This document shows, piece by piece, positions 33,216 through 41,656 of a stretch of 64,000 nucleotides of DNA; the stretch's first letter is position 1, and every line of letters begins with the position of its first letter. The stretch comes from Chitinophaga sp. CB10 (GTDB taxonomy: Bacteria; Bacteroidota; Bacteroidia; Chitinophagales; Chitinophagaceae): the NCBI GenBank assembly GCA_001870995.2, contig MLAV02000002.1, positions 62,001-126,000 on the forward strand, given 5' to 3'. Both the position numbers and the translations under genes were made by a program. A model generated the notes under the pieces. It ran no database searches and was not told the DNA's origin. It saw only the letters and a program-made list of their open reading frames with translations.

Positions 33216-35040
33216 ATCCTATTTTTGGAAGCGGTAAGTCGTCATCATCTTCCTGATCTTCATCGGTATGCGGCACATCCTGGACCGGCTCGGGGCGGAA
33301 GCGCCGCTCTCCTACCTGCTGGCGCCACATGGCGTAATAGAGCCCTTTTTGTTGCAGGAGCTCATCATGGGAGCCGGTTTCTACAATCTTGCCTTTTTCC
33401 AGCACGTAAATAGCGTCTGCATGCATGATAGTGGACAAACGGTGCGCGATCAATATCGTCATCTGCTCCCTGGAAGCCGATACTTCCCGGATAGTGGCAG
33501 TAATGTCTTCTTCTGTCAGCGAGTCAAGGGCAGATGTAGCCTCATCGAATATCAGGAGCCGCGGCTGCCGCAGCAGCGCCCGTGCAATAGAAATCCTTTG
33601 CTTTTCCCCACCGGATAACTTCATCCCGTTCTCGCCCAGCATGGTGTAAATGCCTTTGTCTGTTTTGGCGATCAACGCTGCTGCAGATGCCTTGTTCAGC
33701 GCGTCCATGATTTCTTCGTTGGTAGCGCCGGGTTTTACGAACAGCATGTTATCCCGGATAGTACCTGCATACAGTTGCGTATCCTGCGTCACGAAGCCAA
33801 TTTGCCGGCGCAGGGGATTATAGCGGAGGTCTGTTGATTTTACTTCGTTGAAATAGATGTTCCCGCTGACAGGTGTGTATAGTCCTACCAGCAGCTTTAC
33901 CAGCGTGGATTTCCCCGAGCCGGAAGGCCCCACAAAGGCAATGGTTTGCCCAAGGTGCACGGAAAAGGAAATCCCGTCCATGGCGTTATAGGTGGCGGTT
34001 TTATGCCGGAATACCACGTCTTCAAAACGCAGGCTTTCCAGTGGCCCTATCTCTACCGGCGTTTCCGGGCGGCGCTCCACGGGCTTTTTCATCAACTTAT
34101 CGAAATTGCGGATGCTGGCGTCTACTTCGCGGTATTGCAGGATCATATTGCCTAAATCCTGCAAGGGAACGAAGATGGCGGTGGAGATGAATTGCATGGC
34201 GATCAGCTCACCGGTACTTAATACCTGCCGGAATATCAGCCAGAGCAGGATAAAGAGGATGGATTGTTTGAGCAGGTTGAGTGCAGTGCCTTGCAGCAGG
34301 GATAATGTACTGACTTTTTTCGCCTTGTACATTTCCAGGTCATAGATCTTTTTTGTTTGCTCGTTTAAGCGCCGGATTTCCGGAAAGGTAAGCCCCAGGC
34401 TCTTCACCAGTTCTATATTGCGCAGGCTCTCCGTGATCACGCCCGCCTGCGCGTCTGTTTGCCGGTTGATGCTGCGTTGTACGGTTTTTATTTTGCGGGA
34501 CAGCAAACCTGTGAGCGAACCTAATACCAGTACGCCGATTACAAACACCGGGATCAGCATCCAGTTCTTATTAATGCTGTACCAGATTAAAAAACCTGTA
34601 CCAACCAGGGAAGAGAATAATACGTTGATAAAACTATTGGTAAAGCGTTCTGCATCTGTTTTGACTTTCTGCAGGATGGATAAGGTAGTGCCGCTACGGT
34701 TTTCTTCAAACTCCTGGAAAGACAAGCGCAACGTTTGTTTCAGCCCGTCGTTGAAAATCTGCATACCAAACTGTGCTACAGTTTTGCGGGTCAGGTATTC
34801 CTGCAGGGATTTAAATGTTTTGGCGAGCAAGGCGATAGCGATGGCGATGCCCAGCCAATAGAGCACGCTGCTCACTAATTGCTGCTCGCTGAGGTGTTGT
34901 GGATTGGAAGCGTAATTATCCACGATTTTACCGAAGATAATTGGGTCCAGCAGGTTGAGTAATTGCGCGGAGCCGGCCAGCAGCAGGGAAATAAGGATGA
35001 GCTTTTTGTGCGGTTTGAGGTATTTCCAGAGTGTCTTCAT
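33208..35040 (-). CDS. MsbA-like ABC exporter (fused permease-ATPase)
   Basis: A 610-aa half-transporter. The N-terminal part has six hydrophobic segments (for example LILISLLLAGSAQLLNLL, VLYWLGIAIAIALLA, LVGTGFLIWYSI, MLIPVFVIGVLVLGSLTG). The ATPase domain begins near residue 345 with all motifs: Walker A VGPSGSGKST, Q-loop FVTQDTQLYAG, signature LSGGEKQRISIARALL, Walker B LLIFDEATSALD and switch His LIAHRLSTI. It belongs to the ABCB/MsbA-type group, which exports lipids, peptides or drugs as homo- or heterodimers. The C-terminus ends in an acidic stretch (DEDQEDDDDLP). Substrate unknown. The 54-bp repeats overlap its end. Confidence 0.93.
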   Translation of the reverse strand: MKTLWKYLKPHKKLILISLLLAGSAQLLNLLDPIIFGKIVDNYASNPQHLSEQQLVSSVLYWLGIAIAIALLAKTFKSLQEYLTRKTVAQFGMQIFNDGLKQTLRLSFQEFEENRSGTTLSILQKVKTDAERFTNSFINVLFSSLVGTGFLIWYSINKNWMLIPVFVIGVLVLGSLTGLLSRKIKTVQRSINRQTDAQAGVITESLRNIELVKSLGLTFPEIRRLNEQTKKIYDLEMYKAKKVSTLSLLQGTALNLLKQSILFILLWLIFRQVLSTGELIAMQFISTAIFVPLQDLGNMILQYREVDASIRNFDKLMKKPVERRPETPVEIGPLESLRFEDVVFRHKTATYNAMDGISFSVHLGQTIAFVGPSGSGKSTLVKLLVGLYTPVSGNIYFNEVKSTDLRYNPLRRQIGFVTQDTQLYAGTIRDNMLFVKPGATNEEIMDALNKASAAALIAKTDKGIYTMLGENGMKLSGGEKQRISIARALLRQPRLLIFDEATSALDSLTEEDITATIREVSASREQMTILIAHRLSTIMHADAIYVLEKGKIVETGSHDELLQQKGLYYAMWRQQVGERRFRPEPVQDVPHTDEDQEDDDDLPLPKIGLT

Positions 35041-35131
35041 GCTGCGCGGTTTTCGTTAGTGATGGTTTCCTGTTTTAAGTTAACGAAAAATGCGGAAATG
35101 GTGGCAGCAGCACATCTCACTGGCGTGGGTA

Positions 35132-35230
35132 TCAACACCCAACATTATCATTGTCGCCGGGATTGGTACGATCGATATAGATACTTTCAACCAGAGGACC
35201 GTGCCAATAACAATCGTCAAAATCAAACAT
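35132..35230 (-). pseudogene. short open frame, possible gene remnant
   Basis: A 32-codon frame starts at an ATG (35228-35230) that overlaps the stop of the methyltransferase gene by 8 bases (ATGTTTGA) and ends with TGA at 35132. The peptide starts FDFDDCYWHGPLVESIYIDR and continues with TNPGDNDNVGC; its composition is protein-like (FDFDDxYWH, IDRTNPGD), recalling the beginning of small immunity- or DUF-type proteins rather than random sequence. I read it as a truncated remnant, or possibly a coupled micro-protein; no family can be named with confidence. Confidence 0.35.
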
Positions 35231-36392
35231 TTCTTCTGAATTTTACCGCAAACATCGTATCCGCCCCACTTCCATATCCGGGAATCACCCCGCCTTCTTC
35301 TTTCCTCAAATCGCTGTTTGCTTCAATAAACGCGACCATATCTTCATTCTCCTTTTTAAACACGGAGCAGGTAATATAAATCAGCGTGCCGCCGGGTTTC
35401 ACAAAATGTATAACGTTATCGGCTATACGCTTTTGTAAATCCTGGTAACGTTGTATTTCTTCTTTTTTAAAGAAGGAAAGGCTTTCAGGCGTTCTTCCCC
35501 AGGTGCCTGATCCGCTGCAGGGCGCATCCAGGATAATACCATCAAATTTCACATTGCCCATAGTACCGGGAAACGCAGGATTGGTAAGGTCCGCCACGCG
35601 TGCCTCATAGTTCTTCACCCCTGCCGCTGCAAAGCGCTGTTGCAGGTTTTCGAGGATAGACCTACGTACATCGCTTACCAGCAGCTGTACATTCGGTTCC
35701 TGGTCTTTTAACAGGATGGATTTGCCACCGGAGGCGGCGCAGCAATCCCACCAGCGTTGCCCTTTCGCAGGTGTAAACAGCAACCCTGTTTGCTGGCTGC
35801 TGGCATCCTGTACTTCGTACCAGCTTTTATCAGGGATCAGCTCCTCTATTTTGGTACCGTTGGGCAAAGCAAGCGTAGTACGGTTTTCGTGTAATTCAAA
35901 TGGCACATTGGCCTGTTTCAGGATAGCCTGGATTTTATCCTGTTTGTTATGACGTATGCGGATAAAGAAATGGGGCTGCTGCAGGTAACTTAGCGCAAAT
36001 GCGTTGGCATCGATGCCTGCTGACAGCTCGCCGGTAAAAGGAAACAACTGATCCGCTATTAAGTCGCCGGCGCCGCTCAGCGCCAGCTTTTCTGAAACCG
36101 GCGCGCTTATCTGTTCATTCCATGCCGGCTGTAACTGCGCCAGCAGGTCGTTCGGCTTTTGCTCGCAAAGGAAAGTTGCCAGCAGGAGCCGCTCACTTAC
36201 CTCCATATTCTTTTTCCACCAACCGAGGCGGAAATAATGATATACAAGCTGTGAAATCCAGCGCCTGTCGCGGCTACCCATTTGCGGGTGCTGCTTAAAA
36301 AATGCTTTCAGAAAATGATGCAGCGGGAGTTCGCCTTTATAGGCGTTGATCACTTTGGCTGCTGATACGAGATAACTTTCCCAACGGGTCAT
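35223..36392 (-). CDS. RsmB/NOP-family RNA cytosine C5 methyltransferase
   Basis: A 389-aa SAM-dependent methyltransferase of the RsmB/NOL1 type that makes 5-methylcytosine in rRNA or tRNA. The N-terminal third is helical; the catalytic domain shows WWDCCAASGGKSILLKDQ (SAM motif I with a Cys), VQLLVSDVRRSILENL, FDGIILDAPCSGSGTWGRTPE (catalytic Cys in PCSG) and GGTLIYITCSVFKKENEDMV. Full length for Bacteroidota members; no PUA domain is evident. It stands alone, facing the same way as the ABC exporter. A short open frame overlaps its stop codon. The exact RNA target is not known. Confidence 0.92.
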   Translation of the reverse strand: MTRWESYLVSAAKVINAYKGELPLHHFLKAFFKQHPQMGSRDRRWISQLVYHYFRLGWWKKNMEVSERLLLATFLCEQKPNDLLAQLQPAWNEQISAPVSEKLALSGAGDLIADQLFPFTGELSAGIDANAFALSYLQQPHFFIRIRHNKQDKIQAILKQANVPFELHENRTTLALPNGTKIEELIPDKSWYEVQDASSQQTGLLFTPAKGQRWWDCCAASGGKSILLKDQEPNVQLLVSDVRRSILENLQQRFAAAGVKNYEARVADLTNPAFPGTMGNVKFDGIILDAPCSGSGTWGRTPESLSFFKKEEIQRYQDLQKRIADNVIHFVKPGGTLIYITCSVFKKENEDMVAFIEANSDLRKEEGGVIPGYGSGADTMFAVKFRRNV

Positions 36393-36533
36393 GCTGCGAA
36401 GGTAGGATTATGTTTTGGCTTTTTTTGCCTGTGTACCCGCGGTGTGGAGAAACAACCCGTACAAGCCTTTGGCTGCTTACCTGTGTTAACGGCTTATGGG
36501 GAAAGGGTCATGCATCCGCTTTACGCACGGCAT

Positions 36534-36564
36534 AAAAAAGGCCGGCATCTCGCGATACCGGCCT
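36534..36564 (-). terminator. intrinsic terminator after sucB
   Basis: AGGCCGG (36539-36545) pairs perfectly with CCGGCCT (36558-36564); on the minus strand a T-run (A-run 36534-36539 on plus) follows, 26 bp after the sucB stop. Confidence 0.85.
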
Positions 36565-36589
36565 GTATGTAATTCTAAATACTATCAGA

Positions 36590-38170
36590 TTAGAGCTTCA
36601 GCAGCGCTTTCAGCGGATCTTTACCGAACAGCAGTTGCTCAGGATTTTCCAGCATTTCTTTCACGCGAACGAGGAAGCTTACTGACTCACGGCCATCGAT
36701 GATACGGTGATCGTAGCTCAGCGCGATGTACATCATCGGGCGGATTACTACCTGACCGTTGATGGCCATCGGGCGTTCCTGGATTTTGTGCATACCCAGG
36801 ATAGCTGACTGCGGAATGTTGATGATAGGCGTACTCATCAGGGAGCCAAACACACCACCGTTGGTGATGGTGAAGGTACCGCCGGTCATTTCCGGAATGG
36901 TGAGTTTATTTTCGCGGGCTTTGGTGGCCAGGTTCAGCACTTCTTTTTCGATGCCGGCCATGTCCAGGCTTTCCGCGTTGCGGATCACCGGCACTACCAG
37001 TCCTTTAGGAGCAGATACGGCAATGGAAATATCGCAGTAATCGTGGTACACCAGCTCTTCGCCATCGATGTAGGCATTCACTGAAGGGAACTCCTGTAAA
37101 GCGAAGCAGCAGGCTTTGGTGAAGAAGCTCATGAAGCCCAGGTTCACCTCGTGCTGTTTCTTGAAAATATCTTTGTATTTAGCGCGCAATGCCATGATTT
37201 CAGTCATGTCTACCTCGTTGAAGGTAGTTAGCATAGCGGTGGTATTTTTCGCTTCTACGAGGCGGCGGGAAACGGTTTTACGCAGGTTGCTCATTTTCTC
37301 GCGACGTTCGTTGCGGGAGAACATTTCCTGGCCGATTGCCACGCCCGGATTTTGCAGGGCGGCATATACATCATCCTTAACGATTTTGCCGTTAGCGCCG
37401 CTACCTTTGATGGTAGCAGGATCTACGTGCTTGTCCGCAATTACTGCGGCAGCTACCGGGGTAGCTTTGATATCGTTAGGAATGCTGGTTACCGGTGCGT
37501 TTTGTACCTGTGGTTTTGCTGCAGGCGCAGGTGTTGCGGCCGGTGCAGCGGCGGCTGCAGGAGCAGCTTTACCGGCAGGGCGCGCCACGCTGGTGTCTAT
37601 TTTGCAGGCTACATCCCCGATTTTGAGGGTATCGCCTTCTTTTGCTACGATGATCAGGGCGCCTGCTTCTTCTGCATTCAGTTCAAAAGTCGCTTTCTCT
37701 GATTCCAGTTCGCAAACAACTTCATCACGTTCTACGTAATCACCATCTTTCTTCGTCCATTTTACCAGGGTCACTTCGCTGATGGATTCGCCTACTGTTG
37801 GCACCTTCATTTCAATTACCCCTTTGTTTACGGCTGGCGCTGCGGGCGCCGCTGGTGCTGCTTCCGCTGCAGGCGCTGCTGCTGGCGCGGCCGGAGCTGC
37901 TGCCGGTGCAGAAGCGGCTGGTGCTGCTGCGTCTGTATCGATAGTGCAGGCAACATCGCCAATTTTCAGCGTAGCTCCTTCCTGTGCATTGGGAGCTATC
38001 TTCAGGATACCAGCTTTTTCAGCATTCAGTTCGAAAGTCGCTTTCTCAGACTCCATTTCGCACAATACTTCGTCCTGCTGCACATAATCTCCATCTTTTT
38101 TCAACCATTTCGCAATTGTTACCTCGCTAATTGATTCGCCTACCGTAGGGACTTTGATTTCGATAACCAT
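36590..38170 (-). CDS. sucB: 2-oxoglutarate dehydrogenase E2, dihydrolipoyl succinyltransferase
   Basis: A 526-aa acyltransferase core of the 2-oxoglutarate dehydrogenase complex, transferring succinyl groups to CoA. It has two tandem lipoyl domains, each with ESEKATFELNA (the first lipoyl Lys is Lys43), separated by Ala/Pro-rich linkers, then an E3/E1-binding peripheral domain (AAVIADKHVDPATIKGSGANGKIVKDDV), then the catalytic domain with SYDHRIIDGRESVSFL (His and Asp of the active site) at the end. Two lipoyl domains are more than the single one of E. coli SucB but occur in some Bacteroidota. It follows sucA by 105 bp, in which a long inverted repeat is found. Confidence 0.95.
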   Translation of the reverse strand: MVIEIKVPTVGESISEVTIAKWLKKDGDYVQQDEVLCEMESEKATFELNAEKAGILKIAPNAQEGATLKIGDVACTIDTDAAAPAASAPAAAPAAPAAAPAAEAAPAAPAAPAVNKGVIEMKVPTVGESISEVTLVKWTKKDGDYVERDEVVCELESEKATFELNAEEAGALIIVAKEGDTLKIGDVACKIDTSVARPAGKAAPAAAAAPAATPAPAAKPQVQNAPVTSIPNDIKATPVAAAVIADKHVDPATIKGSGANGKIVKDDVYAALQNPGVAIGQEMFSRNERREKMSNLRKTVSRRLVEAKNTTAMLTTFNEVDMTEIMALRAKYKDIFKKQHEVNLGFMSFFTKACCFALQEFPSVNAYIDGEELVYHDYCDISIAVSAPKGLVVPVIRNAESLDMAGIEKEVLNLATKARENKLTIPEMTGGTFTITNGGVFGSLMSTPIINIPQSAILGMHKIQERPMAINGQVVIRPMMYIALSYDHRIIDGRESVSFLVRVKEMLENPEQLLFGKDPLKALLKL

Positions 38171-38191
38171 ATTTTATCAGTTGATGGTGAA

Positions 38192-38248
38192 ACCTGCTGT
38201 TAAGGCCAGGCTGTAATTTTACATTAGACCTAACAGATAACAGCAGGT
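38192..38248. repeat. 11-bp inverted repeat between sucA and sucB
   Basis: ACCTGCTGTTA (38192-38202) and TAACAGCAGGT (38238-38248) are perfectly complementary with a 35-nt spacer. In the sucA-sucB mRNA this would form a stable hairpin between the two cistrons; no T-run follows, so it is more likely an mRNA-stability or processing element than a terminator. Confidence 0.6.
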
Positions 38249-38275
38249 ATCTGTTTTATTTCTTTGAATATTTTA

Positions 38276-41035
38276 TTAGATGTTAAAAGCGGTGTCAATG
38301 ATCTGCTGCTGTTCGCGGGCATGCACTTTGGCATAACCGGTAGCAGTGGATGCACTTGGGTTACGGCTGATAACACCGTAGTTGATCTGTTTCAGGTTCA
38401 TCTGCAGGTAAGAAGCAGCGCCCATGTTCAGCGGCTCTTCCTGTACCCAGAAGAAGGTTGCGCCTTTGTATTTGGCGGCAATGGTTTCCAGTTGCTTAAC
38501 AGGCAGCGGATAAAGCTGTTCCAGGCGAACGATTGCCACATCCTTGCGGTCATCTTTTGCCTGTTTGTCGCTCAGATCAAAATACATTTTACCGGTGCAG
38601 AGCAATACTTTCTTCACCAGGGAAGCGTCCTGGATAAACGGATCATCCAGTACTTCCTTGAATCCACCGTTGGTAAACTCTTCCATGGTAGAGTAAGCGC
38701 CTGTATGACGCAGGTTGGCTTTCGGAGAGAAGTTGATCAGCGGTTTGCGGAACGGCCAGGTCAGCTGGCGGCGCAGCGCGTGGAAGAAGTTGGCCGCGGT
38801 GGTGATGTTGGTCACTACCATGTTTTCTTCAGCGCACTGTTGCAGGAAGCGCTCCGGACGTGCATTGGAGTGATCCGGTCCGCCGCCTTCATAACCATGA
38901 GGCAGCAGCATTACCAGGCCATTCTGCGTAGTCCATTTTTGTTCAGCGCTGCTGATGTACTGGTCAATAACAGTCTGCGCGCCGTTTACGAAGTCGCCAT
39001 ACTGCGCTTCCCACACTACCAGGCTGTTAGGGTTGGCCATGGCATAACCATATTCAAAGCCCAGTACGCCGTATTCACTGAGGAGGGAGTTATAAATTCT
39101 GAGTTTGCCTTGTTTTTCCTGCAGGTCGTTCAGACGGTTATAGGTAGCGTTGGTATTTTCGTCGAACAACACCGCATGACGGTGGGAGAAAGTACCGCGT
39201 TTAACGTCTTCACCGCTCATACGCACGTCTTTACCTTCGATGAGGAGGCTGCTGTAAGCCAGCAGTTCACCGGTTGCCCAGTCTACTTTACCTTCTTCCT
39301 GGTACAGTTTAATTTTATCCTGTAACAGTTTGCTCACTTTACGTAAAGGCACGAAATCAGCAGGCCATTTCATCAGGCCGTCGAAGAGGCGTTTGAAGTC
39401 TTCTTCGTTGATGGCAGTTACGGGCGACTGATCAAAATCTGCCGGAGTAGCTTTGCGAAGCGCCTGCCACCATTCTTCCGGTTTCTGGTTTACATAAGGC
39501 AGCGGATGTTGTTTTACTTCATCCAGGCGGGCCTGCAGTTCATCCCAGAATACCTTTTCCATATCTTTTGCCAGTGTCTGCGCTTCAGCATCGCCGTTTT
39601 GCAGGAGGAACTGGGTATATACTTCGCGTGGGTTCTGATGTTTATCGATCAGGGCGTAGAGGGATGGCTGCGTGAATTTAGGCTCATCCCCTTCGTTGTG
39701 CCCGTGTTTACGGTAGCACACCATATCGATATACACATCTTCATTAAATTCCTGGCGGTAGCGCGCTGCCAGCTGGGCTACTTTCACTACTGCTTCCGCA
39801 TCGTCCCCGTTTACGTGGAATACCGGCGCCTGCACGATGGAGGCTACGCTGGTACAGTAATCGGAAGAACGGGCGTCGTCGAAGTCGGTCGTAAAACCGA
39901 TCTGGTTATTGATCACAAAGTGAATGGTACCACCGGTGTAGTAACCTTTCAGTTTGCTCATCTGCGCTACTTCGTACACGATGCCTTGTCCCGCTACGGC
40001 CGCATCGCCATGGATGAGGATAGGCAGGATCTTATCATAGTCGCTGTCATAGATCACATCCGCTTTGCTGCGTGCAAAACCGATCACGATAGGGTCTACC
40101 ACTTCCAGGTGGGAAGGGTTAGGCATCAGTTGCAGATTTACCTGTTTACCGCTGGCGGTAGCAACCTGTGAGCGGAAGCCGAGGTGATATTTCACGTCGC
40201 CGGAGCCCATGGTCATATCAGGAATAGCGAGGCCTTCAAACTCGTTGAAAATCTGCTCGTAAGTTTTACCGAGGATATTGGCCAGTACGTTCAGACGGCC
40301 GCGGTGCGCCATACCGATTACGGATTCCTGAACGCCGTATTCAGCAGCGGTGCTGATCATGGCATCCAGTGCCGGGATGGTGGATTCGCCACCTTCGAGG
40401 CCGAAGCGTTTTTGTCCAATGTATTTGGTGTGGAGGAATTTCTCGAAAATAACGCCCTGATTCAGCTTTTGCAGAATGCGGCGGCGTTGTTCGGTAGAAA
40501 GCGGCGTGTTCATGGCGGATTCGAATTCTTTCTCCATCCATTTCGCTTTCTCGCGGTCATTAATATAGGTGTATTGGATACCTACCGGTCCGGCATATAC
40601 TTTATTAAGGAATGCCAGGATGTTTTTTAACGTGGTTTTACCAAGGCCCAGGAAAGTACCTGAGTAGAATTCTGTATTCAGATCCGCATCACTGAGGTCG
40701 AAATTGGTAATTTCCAGACCCGCTTTTCTGTCTTTTCTCTCACGGATTGGGTTGGTTTTTGCGATCAGGTGGGCTTTCTTGCGATAAGCCTGGATCAGGC
40801 GGTACACGCCCAATTCTTTTGCCAGCTGGTCGTTGGTCACCGGCGCTGACCCACCTCCTGCTGCCGTTGGCGCTGCGGGGCCCGCCTTGCCATTGGCGTT
40901 GGATACTGCAAAATCGAACCCTTCAAAAAATTTTACCCATTCTGGGTCTACGGAATTAGGGTCTTTGCGGAAATCCTGATATAAAGATTCTATGTAAGCA
41001 GGATGCGAGTTGGTGACGAATGAGAAGTCCTTCAT
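38276..41035 (-). CDS. sucA: 2-oxoglutarate dehydrogenase E1 component
   Basis: A 919-aa thiamine-pyrophosphate-dependent decarboxylase of the 2-oxoglutarate dehydrogenase complex (TCA cycle, cytoplasm). The N-terminus FSFVTNSHPAYIESLYQDFRKDPNSVDPEWVKFFEGF is the E2-binding region typical of SucA. Further motifs are KFLHTKYIGQKRFGLEGGES, IGMAHRGRLNVLANI, GDVKYHLGFRS, LIHGDAAVAGQGIVYE, VVCYRKHGHNEGDEP-like text (MVCYRKHGHNEGDEPKFTQP), TFSHRHAVLFDE and QYGDFVNGAQ; the ending FWVQEEPLNMGA is usual. Full length. sucB follows in the same operon. Confidence 0.97.
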   Translation of the reverse strand: MKDFSFVTNSHPAYIESLYQDFRKDPNSVDPEWVKFFEGFDFAVSNANGKAGPAAPTAAGGGSAPVTNDQLAKELGVYRLIQAYRKKAHLIAKTNPIRERKDRKAGLEITNFDLSDADLNTEFYSGTFLGLGKTTLKNILAFLNKVYAGPVGIQYTYINDREKAKWMEKEFESAMNTPLSTEQRRRILQKLNQGVIFEKFLHTKYIGQKRFGLEGGESTIPALDAMISTAAEYGVQESVIGMAHRGRLNVLANILGKTYEQIFNEFEGLAIPDMTMGSGDVKYHLGFRSQVATASGKQVNLQLMPNPSHLEVVDPIVIGFARSKADVIYDSDYDKILPILIHGDAAVAGQGIVYEVAQMSKLKGYYTGGTIHFVINNQIGFTTDFDDARSSDYCTSVASIVQAPVFHVNGDDAEAVVKVAQLAARYRQEFNEDVYIDMVCYRKHGHNEGDEPKFTQPSLYALIDKHQNPREVYTQFLLQNGDAEAQTLAKDMEKVFWDELQARLDEVKQHPLPYVNQKPEEWWQALRKATPADFDQSPVTAINEEDFKRLFDGLMKWPADFVPLRKVSKLLQDKIKLYQEEGKVDWATGELLAYSSLLIEGKDVRMSGEDVKRGTFSHRHAVLFDENTNATYNRLNDLQEKQGKLRIYNSLLSEYGVLGFEYGYAMANPNSLVVWEAQYGDFVNGAQTVIDQYISSAEQKWTTQNGLVMLLPHGYEGGGPDHSNARPERFLQQCAEENMVVTNITTAANFFHALRRQLTWPFRKPLINFSPKANLRHTGAYSTMEEFTNGGFKEVLDDPFIQDASLVKKVLLCTGKMYFDLSDKQAKDDRKDVAIVRLEQLYPLPVKQLETIAAKYKGATFFWVQEEPLNMGAASYLQMNLKQINYGVISRNPSASTATGYAKVHAREQQQIIDTAFNI

Positions 41036-41108
41036 TTACAACGAGTTTTGCTGATCTTCAGTTCAAATACTTTTCTGTTGAGTCCCTCATTATATAGGCA
41101 GTTGTCCC

Positions 41109-41122
41109 ACATTATATAATGT
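41109..41122. promoter_or_regulatory. palindrome in the sucA upstream region
   Basis: ACATTATATAATGT is a perfect 14-bp palindrome 74 bp before the sucA start. A second partial copy (CATTATATA) lies at 41088-41096, 22 bp (two helical turns) away. It may be a regulator site for the suc operon; no regulator is assigned. Confidence 0.35.
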
Positions 41123-41253
41123 ATGGGATTGCAAATATCGCTCGTTTTTCATTACTAAGTATGTAAAAAATTAGAAAATAATAAGATGATTTCATATGCA
41201 CAACATTACATTCAATCACTTATATTTGCATCTTTAAAGACGGCGAATAAAAT

Positions 41254-41285
41254 TTTGTATTGAATTGAGAAAAGTATTACCTTTG
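41254..41285 (+). promoter_or_regulatory. promoter of rpsT (TTTG ... TACCTTTG)
   Basis: TTTG at 41254-41257 and TACCTTTG at 41278-41285 are separated by exactly 20 bp, an ideal Bacteroidota vegetative promoter, ending 25 bp before the rpsT start. Confidence 0.78.
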
Positions 41286-41310
41286 CCGTCCGAAACTTGA
41301 AATTTGAAAA

Positions 41311-41565
41311 ATGGCAAACCATAAAGCAACGAAAAAAGACGTACGTCAGAGCAGAAAACGTAATGAGCGTAACCGTTACTACGGTAAAACTACTCGTAAT
41401 GCCATCCGTGACCTGAAAGCGATTACTGAGAAAGCGACCGCGGAGAAAGAATTAAACGAAGTAGCTTCTATGATTGACAAACTGGCTAAACGTAACGTTA
41501 TTCACAAAAACAAAGCTGCAAATCTGAAAAGCAAGCTGGCTAAGAAAGTGAACGCTCTCGCCTAA
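41311..41565 (+). CDS. rpsT: 30S ribosomal protein S20
   Basis: An 84-aa very basic protein beginning MANHKATKKDVRQSRKRNER, with repeated Lys/Arg helices (RNAIRDLKAITEKATAEK, KNKAANLKSKLAKKVNAL) and no other domain. It binds 16S rRNA at the base of the small subunit body. It is monocistronic, with a strong promoter and a terminator. Confidence 0.97.
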   Translation: MANHKATKKDVRQSRKRNERNRYYGKTTRNAIRDLKAITEKATAEKELNEVASMIDKLAKRNVIHKNKAANLKSKLAKKVNALA

Positions 41566-41587
41566 TTGCTTCAGTAACAATATTTAT

Positions 41588-41624
41588 AGCTCTTCCTCAC
41601 AAGGGAAGGGCTTTTTGTTTTTTT
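41588..41624 (+). terminator. intrinsic terminator after rpsT
   Basis: AGCTCTTCC (41588-41596) pairs with GGAAGGGCT (41604-41612) with one T-G wobble, followed by TTTTTGTTTTTTT. Confidence 0.88.
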
Positions 41625-41656
41625 AGTCAGTTTATATAGAGATAAAAAATATTCGT

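Noticed and set aside
36590..38170. Long plus-strand open frames opposite sucB
   Set aside because: Ala/Pro-rich linker codons give open reverse frames; they carry no domain and the minus-strand gene is clear.
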